This document shows positions 34,761 to 45,583 of a stretch of 64,000 nt of DNA, piece by piece. The position numbers and the translations under genes were made by a program. The notes under the pieces were generated by a model, which made no database searches, was not told where the DNA came from, and was given only the letters and a program-made list of their open reading frames with translations. Numbering within the stretch: position 1 is the stretch's first letter; every line of letters starts with the position of its first letter. The stretch is taken from the NCBI RefSeq assembly GCF_009727055.1, contig NC_052357.1, positions 82,399,621 through 82,463,620 on the forward strand, read 5' to 3'. This DNA comes from Benincasa hispida (lineage: Eukaryota; Streptophyta; Magnoliopsida; Cucurbitales; Cucurbitaceae).

Positions 34761-36073
34761 GGTTGTCATGATGGGCTCCTCCCCTACTTCTGCAGTCATT
34801 TTATCGCTTAGCACGGAGACTACTAAGCATTATTCCTTCTCGGTACCCCCAGCATTGTGAGGAAGCTCAGTTGAGCTCGGCAACGCTCCTTGCAGTCTAT
34901 TTTTCAGCTCGCCCGTAATTTGTCCCAGTTGAATCTCGAGATTTCTAATGGACGTTGCTCGATTCTAAAGCACTGATTCGTTTTTCTCAATGTACTGCTT
35001 CAACAAGCTCTCTAAGGACAAAGATTGCGATGTTTGCGAGTTGCTAGCTTGACTATGCATTGGACCATTGTTTTATGGGAAAAATCTGGGTGGCCCTCCT
35101 TTTTGCGCCACTGGTTGGAAGTTTTATTGTTGATTTTTCCATGCAAAATTTGGATGGTTTCTCCACTCGAGGTTATATGTATCGGAATAGGGATTATTCT
35201 TTATGAAGCATACTAACTGCGGGTTAGCTGGACATTCGTCCATCGAATGAGCATCTCCGCAAATGACACAGCTTGCGATTGTTTGAGCAATTGCATTGAC
35301 CTGCCCTTTCTTCGCTCGCAAAATTTGGGTGGTTTCTCCACCCGGGGTTGTATGTATCGGAATAGGGATTATTCTTTATGAAGCATACTGACTGCGGGTT
35401 AGCTGGACATTCCTCCATCGAATGAACATCTCCGCAAATGACACAGCTTGCGATTGTTTGAGCAATTGCATTGACCTGCCCTTTCTTCGCTCCCATGCTG
35501 TTAATTGCGATGCCTTGTATCAAACTCATCATCGCAGTCATTTGATTTTGAAGGGATGCGATAGCCCCGTTGTTTGTATCATTATCTTTTATGCTTGATC
35601 TCCGATCGCTCTCTCTTCAGTCCTCGTGATTTTTAGAGATGCGATCAGGGATATTCTTAGCCTCCTCATATGTTTTGTCTAGCAGACCACCAGCGGCTGC
35701 CGCATTAGCAGTGGTCTCCAAAGCAGGGATCAGTCCTTAGTAAAAAATCTCCATCTGCAGGCAGTCTAGTAAGCCATTATGTGGACAGTCTCTTACCAGC
35801 CGCTTAAATCTTGCCCAAGCATCGCTGAGCAATTCGTCATCTTCTTATTCAAAATTTGTTATTAATTTCCTTCTCATAGCATTCTCAGTTGGTGGGAAAT
35901 ACTTCTTCATAAACTTTTCCACCACCTGTTCCTACGAAGTGATCTCTCCCGGCTTGAGGGAATACACCCATTTTCTTGCTTGATCACACAGAGAAAATGG
36001 AAACAAAGTTAGTCAAACTTCTTTGGTAGAGATGTTCGAGAACACAAAAGTGTTGCTGATTTCTATGAAGCTT
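34761..36073 (-). pseudogene. Element M gag C-terminal half, with duplicated zinc knuckle
   Basis: The minus strand carries KNILD...ISKNHED-type sequence (35640-35560), the GAKKGQVNAIAQTIASCVIC stretch with zinc knuckle CVICGDVHSMEEC, then PNPQSVCFIKNNPYSDTYNPGWRNHPNF. A tandem duplication of 175 bp (35143-35317 and 35318-35492) repeats the knuckle and shifts the frame. Towards 34860 the coiled-coil segment (QLGQITGELKNRLQG) and ELPHNAG follow in broken frames. The right part (36073-35750) covers the FIEICN...FPPTEN core, also broken. Confidence 0.8.
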
Positions 36074-36074
36074 N

Positions 36075-37090
36075 ATGACACAACTTGCGGTCGTTTAAGG
36101 AATTGCGTTGACCTGCCTTTTTTTCGCTCTCGTGTTATTAATTGCAATGCCCTGAATCAAACTCATCATCGCAGTCATCTGGTTTTGTAAGGATGCGATG
36201 GCCTCATTGTTTGCATCATTATCTTTTATGCTCAATCTCCGATCACTCTCTCTCCAGTCCTCGTGATTTTTAGAGATGCGATCGAGGATGTTCTTAGCCT
36301 CCTCATATGTTTTGTCTAGCAGACCACCAGCAGTTGTTGCATTGGCAGTGTTCTATGAAGAGGGATTCAGTCCTTGATAAAAGATCTCTATCTGCAGGCA
36401 GTTTGGTAAGCCATTATGTGGACAGTCTCTTACCAGCCGCTTAAACCTCGCCTAAGCATCGCTAAGTGATTCCTCATCTTCTTGTTCAAAATTTGTTATT
36501 AATTTCTTCTCCTAGCATTCTCAGTTGGTGGGAAATACTTCTTCATAAACTTTTCCACCACTTGTTCCCATGAAGTGATCTCTCTCGGCTTGAGGGAATA
36601 CGCCCATTTTCTTGCCTGATCACACAGAGAAAATGGAAACAGAGTTAGTCGAACTTCTTTGGTAGAGATATTCGGGAACACAAAAGTGTTGCAGATTTCT
36701 ATGAAGCTCCAGAGCTGAGCGTGCGGGTCTTCGCCACGCCTTCCTCCAAACTACCCAGCAGCTTGGATCTTCTACAACATTATCGGCTTCATTTCAAACC
36801 TCGATCCATCTAACACTGGCCTCATGATTCCTGGAGAGAAATCATAGAGGTTGGGCGACGCATAGTCCTGAATAGGTCTATTGCGGTCATTCGCCAAAAG
36901 GATAGGGTTGGCCATTATATTGTTCGCGATCGTGGCCCTTGCTTCCAGTTGTTCGCGATCGTGGCCCTTGCTTCCAGTTGTTCCGCCATTCTTGGTGTTC
37001 TCTCTTATTATTGGAGGTTGTCTCTTAGTCTGCGTCGAAATGTTCTCTCAATCTCCAGGTCGTAATTCGCCAGAGATTGAGAGCTGCAAA
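36075..37090 (-). pseudogene. Element M gag N-terminal half (right of the N join)
   Basis: The minus strand runs from about 37060 through MANPILLANDRNRPIQDY, LYDFSPGIMRPVLDG and HAQLWSFIEIC to the open frame 36681-36499 (MFPNISTKEVRLTLFPFSLC, DQARKWAYSLK, FMKKYFPPTENARRR). It continues to 36075 through a second, diverged copy of the gag stretch that also lies at 35444-36073. A perfect tandem duplication of about 30 bp (TTCGCGATCGTGGCCCTTGC) at 36925-36982 is another lesion. Confidence 0.8.
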
Positions 37091-37131
37091 GATATCAGAA
37101 AAATTATTGTTAGCACATTGATTTGCCGAAG

Positions 37132-37149
37132 TCCCTGGCAACGACGCTA
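37132..37149 (-). other. Primer-binding site of element M, Asp type, degenerate
   Basis: The minus strand reads TAGCGTCGTTGCCAGGGA, matching the Asp PBS TGGCGCCGTTGCCGGGGA with three differences, 6 bases from the LTR end. Confidence 0.8.
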
Positions 37150-37155
37150 AAAACT

Positions 37156-38770
37156 TGATGCATTATTTTATAAGCTGAAATTATGGATGAAATGCGGTGA
37201 TGAAAAATGCGTTGAGCAATCAAGCTTTCTCAGTGGAATCCAAGTATAAACCCCACAGAGTTTCCTGGTAAGTCCAGGCTCGAACTTAGGGACTTGGGAA
37301 AACAATATGCGGTGATCATTTATCACGAAAACTTTGTGGTAATCGATAACTGAAATATTTGTTTGGTGTTGTTGGTTGCGGTAATGAAATAAATAAATGC
37401 GGCGGATTTGAGAAAAGTTTGATTATGCGATAGATGCACTGAGTATGCAGATGAACGGGTTAAGAAGGTCTTTAACTAGCGTTACCTGGGAATGCGTCAG
37501 ACTATGCAATCATGCTGCACCCATGCACAGCAAGTCATTTTCCAATGCAAATGTAGTGCTCCTATGTTTAGGACGCATGTGTTGAATGCAAAAGTGTCCA
37601 TAGATAAGTCTCTACTCTTTTCCTATGTGATGATGCATTATGCACACAAAGACAAGGTGACACAATCATATCCTATCTCTAGGATGCATGCGATGGTTAA
37701 TAGCAAACAGTGCTTATTTCTAAGCTCCTATCTCTTGATTATGCGTTCTAATCTGACTCTCTCGAGCCTAGATTCTAACCTCACTTTTCCAAGCCTAGAT
37801 CTTATCCTTAGACTACCCTCCCGAGTATCTCTAATAGACGAATGAAGCATACATAATACAAGATAATTGCATAGAATGAAGATCCCGAGTTACACTAGCT
37901 AAGTACTCCTCAACCCATTCAACAGATTTAGCTACTCATGCATAATAAACAAAGAGTGAACAAAGATAGAGAAGTAAATTCCATTTCTATAAATGAGTTT
38001 GAATACAAAATAATAATGGAAGATAAAGGTAGAGAGCCTGGTAGCAATCTCTTGCTACCCAAGGCTTTTACACTGGCAACTCTATTCATTCCAAAAGATA
38101 TTTCTGCTTCCGCAGGAGCTGGCCTTCTCTCTGATCTTGATGCTTCAGCACTCTTCCGAGCTCATCGGAACGATCTATGGCAAAATTCTCTAACTCTTCA
38201 AACTTGTTGAACTGGCTGAACAGCTCAACCCCTTTTCTGAAGGATGCCTTCGGTATTTATAGAGCTTCGGGGTGAAAGGCGGCTTCTCTCTTATGATTGC
38301 ACAGATGGGATGACTTTAATTCTCTGACTGATGTGCTAAATATTTTCCACTGAAAAGCTTAGTGTACTTTGTTACTGTTAGCGACTTGTCAACTTAATTC
38401 GGATTTGACCGTCATCAGCTCTCTGTCCCATCGTGATTAATTATGCCTTTCACCCAGATGCGCCCACCAAGTTGCGCCGACTCTATGTGACAATCCTTCT
38501 TAAGCAGATGTTTGCAAACAAAAATCACCGCATAGCCTTGCGGTAATGCTGCGCTCGACTGTTGATTTCTTGTAATCGCGCTTTTCGCCTTGCGTCAATG
38601 CATATTCTGCGTAAAAATACAAAAGTTAACTGCTTCTATGCGATGGACGATGCGACTGCAATGTTATGAACTTAATGCTTTTTGGACACAATCTAACATA
38701 TTTTATCAACGCAAGCTAACATTGTCTAAGAACTTAGCACTGTAATAACGTGCATTTTTGCCAATTATCA
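37156..38770 (-). repeat. Element M 5' LTR (alpha)
   Basis: 1615 bp. The minus strand begins TGATAATTGGCAAAAATGCACG at 38770 and ends ATGCATCA at 37156. TATA box at 38254-38262. It aligns with 29335-31037 throughout, with small gaps. Confidence 0.9.
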
Positions 38771-39904
38771 GAGAACTCCTCATCCCAAGTTGATGCTACT
38801 TCCACACCTTCCTGTCTGATAGCATCTCATCTTCTTGGAACTTTATGACCGACGCATGGTTTCTCCTACAAATGCATGCGTTCTTCCATCAACACATAGT
38901 CTTCTCCAAATCAGCCTTCATACACTCTTCTTAATGTCCTTTGAAGAGAATTTGAGTTATGGTCTGAAGTCCTTGGCCCTATTTATAGGCGTCCAAAATC
39001 TCTCTAAGGCCGACACCTCCTACTTGGCTGCATGTCCAAGTATCCTTTCCCTACACTATTACCGCAATCTTTATGTCACCGTAATCTAAGGTGTCTTCCT
39101 CTTCCTTTAGCCAAAACATAGCCCTCACATTTGCATGTCTTCTGATGCATCCACCTCATTTGCTTAAGCCCTAATATTTCTTTCTAACAAGCCACATGTC
39201 CGGATGACGACCCTGAATGCGTCCATCCAATCTCAATGCGTCCATCTAACTTCATATGCATTCATCCGACGGGCGCAACACACTTATGTCCGGATACCCC
39301 CCACTGGCACATGCGTCCATCCCATCTTTGCGCCCTTGCGGTGTTTTTAAATCTCAACATAACACCCTTCAAGCCATTGCCGCCTAGCACCTTTCCCCAT
39401 ATGCGACCTACTAACCTCGATTGTGCCATTTCCAATTAACACAACCTTACTTTGTGCATCCCATTGATGCAACTTGGTCGCATATGCTAGATGCTCGCAA
39501 GGCTCCCCCTTGGCCGTATGCCCTCTACCGCATGGCTTACCTTTTTCTTATGCGCTCAACTAGGATTATGACCAACCCTATTCCACCGCATACTATTTGC
39601 TCAAGCCTTGTCCTATGCGTCCACATGCCTCGGATGTCCAACGCATATATCACATATCCAATACATGTCAACTCTTGAGTCAAGCTAAGTCTCAGCTCAA
39701 CACCTCATGGTATAACTTACTATCGCCTAGACTCTTGCCAACGCATCCCTCATGACCATCGCATGTATGTCTTAGTTGCTTGTCTACGTCCTTAGTTTCT
39801 TACTCAAGACCGACGCAACCAACCTCATAAACCTTATTAGCGTAAACCTTAGCAACGCAAAGACAATTCACCATATGTTCACAATGGTTTGTCTCATTGC
39901 CTAG

Positions 39905-40350
39905 CTCATCGTTTAGCAAGGCCACCGCAAATCACCATCGCATAGTGTTGCCACATAGCACCATCGCATAGTGTTATTGCATAGCACCATCGCATAGCAT
40001 TGTCGCATGACACCATCGCGTAGCATTGCCGCATACCATTGTGTAGCATTGCCGCATACCATCGCGTAGCATTGCCGTACACCATCGGGTAGCATTGCCG
40101 CACACCATCGGGTAGCATTGCCGTATACCATCGCGTAGCATTTCCACATACCATCGTGTAGCATCGCCGCATACCATTATCTAGCATTGCCACATACCAT
40201 CGTGTAGCATCGTCGCATACCATCGTGTAGCATCGTCGCATACCATCGTCTAGCATCGTCGCATACCATCTTGTAGCATTGCCGCATACCATCGTGTAGC
40301 ATCGCCATATACCATCGTCTAGCATCGCCGCATACCATCGTGTAGCAATG
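39905..40350. repeat. 23-bp minisatellite in the Tekay-like 5' LTR
   Basis: About 18 degenerate copies of CATACCATCGTGTAGCATCG plus CCG. The unit length is not a multiple of 3, so long open frames appear in all phases on the minus strand with a 23-residue period (CYTMVCGNATRWY...). These are by-products of the repeat, not proteins. Confidence 0.9.
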
Positions 40351-40805
40351 CTTATTTACTACACGATCAACCTGCGCACACATCTCCAACACCTTGCGCC
40401 TATGTCCGCACAACTTGAGGCTACCGCATGCACTACTAATCTCTCAAACATAGGCTGCCCATGCTTGTCCCCGCATAGCCTTTCCTCTCGGCCATACTTC
40501 AGCCTCTTTCAATACCCAAATAACCTCTCAAATTATAATGGCCAATGCATGGCACAACACCAACGCTTAGCACAAGGCCAACGCATTGTCTAATACTTAG
40601 CTATTTTTCCTAGTCTCCAACGCATAATTCTTTTTGGATTCATACTTAACCAAATTTTTACTAGTTAAGGCTTATCTCAAAGCTACTAAACAATCTTATT
40701 TAAATACTTAGAATTTTCCTACTCTTTATATAGGATTTAACTTATACTTAATTAATCCCTTTTATTTTCTGCTTAAGTAGGGAAAATGGAAATTCGGGTT
40801 TCATA

Positions 40806-41890
40806 GAATATGTCCTAGGATACATATCTCACCGACTTTAGTGCAAATGGGAGATTGTTAGGATATATACCTTAAAACCTCGTAGTTAATATGTTATTTG
40901 AAATAATAGTTGATTATTTTATATTCTATTGTCCATTAAAGAAAGATCCAAGGTTATTTTATGAAACTTGAACAAAATGTGGTAGACATACAAGTGAATC
41001 ATGTTCAAGTAATAACTTATATGGTCTGTAGTATATGGATAAGATTGGGTGTCTTATCTTGGTGACACTACAGATATGGTCCACCTTATAATTGTTATAA
41101 GAGTTGTATAGTGTTACAAATGATTTGATCCTAATCGTCTATGTAGAGATTGCGAGTGGGAGTATCCTATACAAAGAGTTTGTATAAGACTGGACCACAA
41201 AATGATTAAAACTATAAGTTATTATTAATATGAATGAGATTTTCATTAAAATTATAGGTTATAATTAATATGAACGAGATTCATATTAAAACAATAAGTT
41301 ATAATTAATATGAATAAGATTCATATTAATACCATATGTTAAAATTAATATGAATGAGATTCATATTAAAACGATTAAATTAAGTATATCATATTTAATT
41401 AATTAATTAATTGTTATTTATTTGATTATATATTAAAATTTGATTTAATATATAAAGTAGTTAAATTTAAAATAATAACTACCACTGAGAGTTATTATAA
41501 GTCGGTAGAAGGGAGTTTTAATTCTCTCTCTCCAACCAACTCACTCTCACATAAAAGAAAAGGGCAAGATTTATTTATTTTTTATTATTTTCCAATGCAT
41601 AGGTCATAAACAAACAAAAAAGAAAAGTTTTCTATATGTATTTGATATTCTTTCCCAAGTCTCTATCACAAAAATCTCACCCTATAAAATTAAGGAGCCC
41701 AAACATCCTTGATTTTTATTCTGAGAATAGCAAGAAAAACCAAGTGGTGATGTCCTCTGTTCATAACTTGCTTTTTTCATGAGAGGCATTTTCCAGTTCG
41801 AGGAGATCTTGCGTTTGTGCTGTTATGTTTTGAGGAAAGGAATTACGAGAAGAAAAGTCTTCAAAGGTTAGTTCTTCTCATCATTTTCTC
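40806..41890 (+). mobile_element. Copia-B 3' end and 3' LTR
   Basis: 40806-40857 is the end of a Copia internal region with the PPT GCAAATGGGAGAT. The LTR starts at 40858 (TGTTAGGATATATACC, then CTCGTAGTT). The stretch near 41065-41190 (GGTGACACTACAGATATGG, GTATAAGACTGGACCAC) is shared with the fragment at 43547-43690. The 3' edge near 41890 is estimated. The rest of the element is to the left of the Tekay-like insertion or lost. Confidence 0.65.
41221..41380. repeat. 40-bp tandem repeat in the Copia-B LTR
   Basis: Four consecutive units of 40 bp, each with AATTAATATGAATGAGATTC then ATATTAAAA. The core AATATGAAT.AGATTCATATT is palindromic. Confidence 0.85.
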
Positions 41891-43540
41891 CCTAGAAGCA
41901 TGCTGTAATTTATAAATGTTTATCTTGTTCTTCTATAATTTCTCTACTTTTTCGAGTTTTTTAAATTGAATTACATTGGCATGTGCATTTACACACTTCT
42001 GCTTAGAATTCCATTCCTTCACCAACATCTTTAGTATTACGAGTGAAGAACCTTTTTTATGATCATCGGGAAGTGACATTGTTGAAATATGGAAGTTAGT
42101 GGCAATAGCAGACGACTCTCTTCTCTTTCTAATTGGAAAATATGAAGAATTATTTATATTCCGTGACAAGAAAATATCGCGAGTCTAGTAGAAAGAGGAA
42201 AACGTACCTCAATTTTGAAATTCAGTTGGAAGTAAGGAGGCAAAATCCCATTCAAAACGAGCAAGACAGTCACCACTAACAAATAACCAGTCAAGATTCC
42301 AGACCTTGCTTGATGAAAAAGTCTTCACAATAGACTTAGATTGGTAATAAGGGCTAATGTAAAAGGTTAAGTTAACTTCAGGTTGCTTCTTTAATGAGCA
42401 TAGAGATATGAAATTTTCAACAGTCATTAGCTCAGATTTGACAAGTTTAGCCCATAAAATGTAATATCCAGGATAGAACCCCATCAATTAGGGAAACTTT
42501 TAGTAGGAGCCAAGCTTACATAACCTAAGAAACTCTTGCAAAAAAAAAAGAATGAGCAGAAGCTGAACTCTAAACTTTAATGCAACAATGTAAAATGCCA
42601 CTTCACCTAGATGGGGTGAATCAACTCTCTCATCTGGAAGGGGAACCTTATGTGAATAGAATGAGGGATATTGTATAATGTCCTCAAGCCCTCTAAAGAT
42701 TTGATGTTCATGAGATTGTGGGGTCGTGGGGTGCTAGGTCGATGTTCGAAACTTTCCTATTGTTTTGTTGGGTTAGTCCTTTTAAAGCTAAGTTGGAGGA
42801 AATTTCCAGCTCATGATACGATGAGCTACCAAGACTGGCGACATTAGGCTAAGTTGTCCGACATGGGAATGAAAATGAAATGTAAGAAATTACTTTAGAG
42901 TAAGAAGACAAATGTCAAAGGGGTGAAAAAAAAAGAAACTTAGAACCGAGAGAAGTTATCTAGATTGCTCCAAGGTTGACAAGAGCTCATAAGAAAGAAA
43001 AAATTCCCACATGTCTTTAAGGGGTCATTTGATTAGAGGGTTTATTGCATGGGAATTGGCACAAACATCCAAATCCTATATTTGTTTCATAGTTTTCAAC
43101 CATTGACCTGAAGCTATTCCCAGGCATTCTCATTTCTCACAAACAAGGGTTTTCTATTCCCTCCCAAAATTGTAGGTTTTCTCTTTTCCCTTCCTCATTT
43201 GCTTTAGTTTTATATATAATTTCACTTTAAATATAGTTAATTAGTTAAGTAATTAATATTAATTTAATAAAAATAATAAAAATATTTATTTTAATAAATC
43301 AATAATAATCTATTAAAATGTTTACTTAACTTATTTTATAATAAAATTTTATTAAATGAATACAATTATTTTTTTACATAAATTAATAATTTATTAGCTA
43401 ACAATATCTTAAATATATTTAATTAGTAAACTAGGATTAGTTAAATTTAATTAGTACACAAATTCTATTTTTATAATAATAATTTATTACTTTATTGTTT
43501 TTTTAATAACCATGTAAACTAGGATTAAGGAGGGATACCT
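41891..43540. other. Unassigned, partly AT-rich sequence
   Basis: Apart from the minus-strand fragment at 42209-42487, I recognise nothing. 43190-43510 is very AT-rich with AATTTAATTAGTA-like strings and no reading frame. Confidence 0.5.
42209..42487 (-). pseudogene. Possible 'putative gypsy type transposon' protein fragment
   Basis: The 92-residue minus frame contains NFISLCSLKKQPEVNLTFYI and, later, SSKVWNLDWLFVSGD. The pattern (a F..L..L hydrophobic helix, a YFSPR-like stretch, then SSK.WK.RFFFVSGD) recalls the PF04195-type domain found in old plant gypsy elements. The match is from memory and weak. A stop-riddled continuation runs to 41933. Confidence 0.35.
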
Positions 43541-44989
43541 GATCCTGGTGACACTACGGATATGACCCGCTTTGTAGAGGTTTGCAAGTGTTGTGTACTA
43601 CTACAAATGGTAGATCCTGACTATTAATATGGAGACATGCGAGCGGGGGGTGTCCTATACAAAGAGTTTGTATAAGACTGGACCACAAGATGACTAGTCT
43701 CTTTATATAACGTTGTTGATACTTGAGACTTACATCACACCTAAATGACCATAGGTGACATGATCTCAATCCTGAGTGTTTTGGGAACTCCTACCTTTGA
43801 GGATGGTTCTTTGATTAGTATGGGTGAGAGTGGCTAGATTGCCAACTCAACATGCCTACCTTTTTGGGGATTTGTCTGATTTAGGAGCTGCGAACTCAGT
43901 TACACAAGATGGAATTCACTTCTTCCTCGAAGCAGGGATAAGTAGATAGATTGCTCCCAGGGGCTAATTCCGGGTCTTGAACATAGTGGCCACAACTTTT
44001 CTTTGGAAGAGAGAACTCAGTCAAACTAGGATTATGATTATAGGGGCATAACGGTTATTGCCCCAGCTATACTTACGAGCGATCTGTGACGGGTTATCAC
44101 ACTGTTGATTGGTTTATATGAACACATAATATATCTGTAATAAGGAGAGTTAAGCTGTCGGTCTTTAGTGGAGTGCCTGACAGTTAACAGATGGTGGATC
44201 TCGTGACTAAATAGTTTAGTTAGTTATTCACGTACCATTGGAGCTTCGAGCTACAGGTCCATAAGGTCCCTTTGGTAGCTTAATGAATTCAAGTGGAGAA
44301 TCAGTTCTTGATGTTGATTTGAAATGTTCAAATTGACAAGGGGAAATTCAATTATATATGACATGATCGGCGTGATGTATGAGATACATCAAGTGGAGGA
44401 TTAATGTAAATGAGATTTACATTAAGTACCATAAAATAGAGAAAGAACTATGGTTTATATATTTCATGAGATGAAATATTAAAACTATAGGTTATAAATA
44501 TAATATGGTAAATTGGTTATCATATATATTTATAATAATATTAATTATTGGGTAATTATCTCTTTTTCTCTAATAACCAATTGAGTGGGAGGTTATTGGT
44601 GGTTTCATGGTAAGCATGAGATAAAAAGAAAAATGTTTTCCTAAATTTAGTAGTTGTTGTGAGGTTTTTGCCATTCTCGGAAAAACTCACGGAAAGGCTG
44701 TCGAGTGAATAGGATTCACTAAACGATAGCTAAATAGAGACTAAACGATCGTGGAGTAACACTACACAATAGTTCACTCAGTTGACCATTAGCTAAACGG
44801 TCACAGAGCTTTTGCTAAACAATCACAGAGCATTTGTTAAACGATTGGCAATCGTCTATACGATAGACCTTTGTCATCTCCCACTTACACAATCATTTAC
44901 ACGATATTTCTTCCTCTGGCCTCTTCCTCTAACCAAGTCCACACAGAGCCCACACTTCTGGATTCTCACAGCGAGAATACCAATGTAGC
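43541..44989 (+). repeat. Copia LTR fragment related to Copia-A and Copia-B
   Basis: It lacks the TGTTGG start. It matches the LTR at 1-1629 (reverse strand) through GACTGGACCAC, the AGATAGATTG...CCGGGTCTT region and GGGGCATAACGG. Near 44700-44900 it has a short tract of AAACGATCG and CTAAACGGTCA strings like that at 2330-3140. It is cut at 44989 by the beta element. Confidence 0.65.
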
Positions 44990-45583
44990 TGATGACATGC
45001 GGAAATGCATGTCATCTTAGGCCTTTTACTTAGAATTATGAAGGTTGTTAAGCAAAATATGCGGTAATTGTGCTAGGAATCCATGAGAAAAGTAAGCTTG
45101 CGTTGTTCAGCATAATGAATCTCGGCTAACCCATTATTATGTGATATTATGCATTCAATGTTATATTTTTGTAGCTAACACAGGAAGTTGATGCAAACGC
45201 AGAAACCGAATCACCGCATAGACGACCGCATACGGAGAAACTCTCCATTGCAAAGGCGAACACGTCCAACAACGCATGGATGTTGCGGTAATCAGCCGTA
45301 TGTGTCCATCGCATAGGAGTTGCGCTCATCAAGCGATTGCGGTCATCGTGTAGAGTTACGGTATTAAGCGAATGTGATCATTGAATGATTGCGGCTATGC
45401 GATAACGTATGCTAATGGGATCAACGCAAGGTTGGTGGAATGAACGCATCAACACATCTACCTTGAGAAAATCAAAAGTTGATGTTGACATTTCACCTAC
45501 CACGCCGTTAGCAGTAGAGGTTCAGAAAGAACTAAACACGCCGAATGTTAGAATCAGAGCAATCGATTAATGCTGTCGGTAAT

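Larger units (their letters stand above)
29330..38775 (-). mobile_element. Element M: alpha-group gag-PR-only LTR retrotransposon, full length
   Basis: LTRs at 29335-31037 and 37156-38770 flank an internal region of about 4.4 kb after removing a nested solo LTR. The element is bounded by the perfect 5-bp duplication GAGAA (29330-29334 and 38771-38775). Order on the minus strand: 5' LTR, Asp-type PBS, gag, protease, stop, non-coding 3' control region, PPT, 3' LTR. There is no RT, RH or INT. The gag region contains a single-N join at 36074. Confidence 0.92.
26698..40805 (-). mobile_element. Tekay-like Ty3/gypsy derivative with 3.3 kb LTRs and a tiny internal region
   Basis: Minus strand: 5' LTR 40805-28102 (interrupted by element M), iMet PBS, a 638-bp internal region, PPT, 3' LTR 27463-26698. 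Flanks GAGTA (26693-26697) and GAATA (40806-40810) are a 5-bp target duplication with one change. The internal region keeps only the tail of pol: the minus strand near 27480-27510 reads AATTTCGAGGACGAAATTTT, the usual end of chromovirus (Tekay/Del type) pol. All other coding sequence is deleted, so it is non-autonomous. Confidence 0.75.
28102..40805 (-). repeat. 5' LTR of the Tekay-like element, interrupted by element M
   Basis: Removing element M and one copy of its target site (29335-38775) leaves 3263 bp. The LTR start is at the right edge (40805) and the end at 28102 (TGTGACA). A TATA-like box (CTATAAATA, minus) is near 38979-38987. The minisatellite at 39905-40350 lies upstream of that box. 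Open frames at 29147-29329, 38835-39089 and 39236-39678 have no recognisable product and lie within the LTR. Confidence 0.75.

Noticed and set aside
39905..40350. CRISPR-like regular array
   Set aside because: The units are contiguous and degenerate with no unique spacers, and they lie inside a plant LTR.
39906..40413. Long overlapping minus-strand open frames rich in CYTMVCGNATRWY repeats
   Set aside because: They are translations of a 23-bp minisatellite in several phases. Period, composition and lack of start context make a protein implausible.
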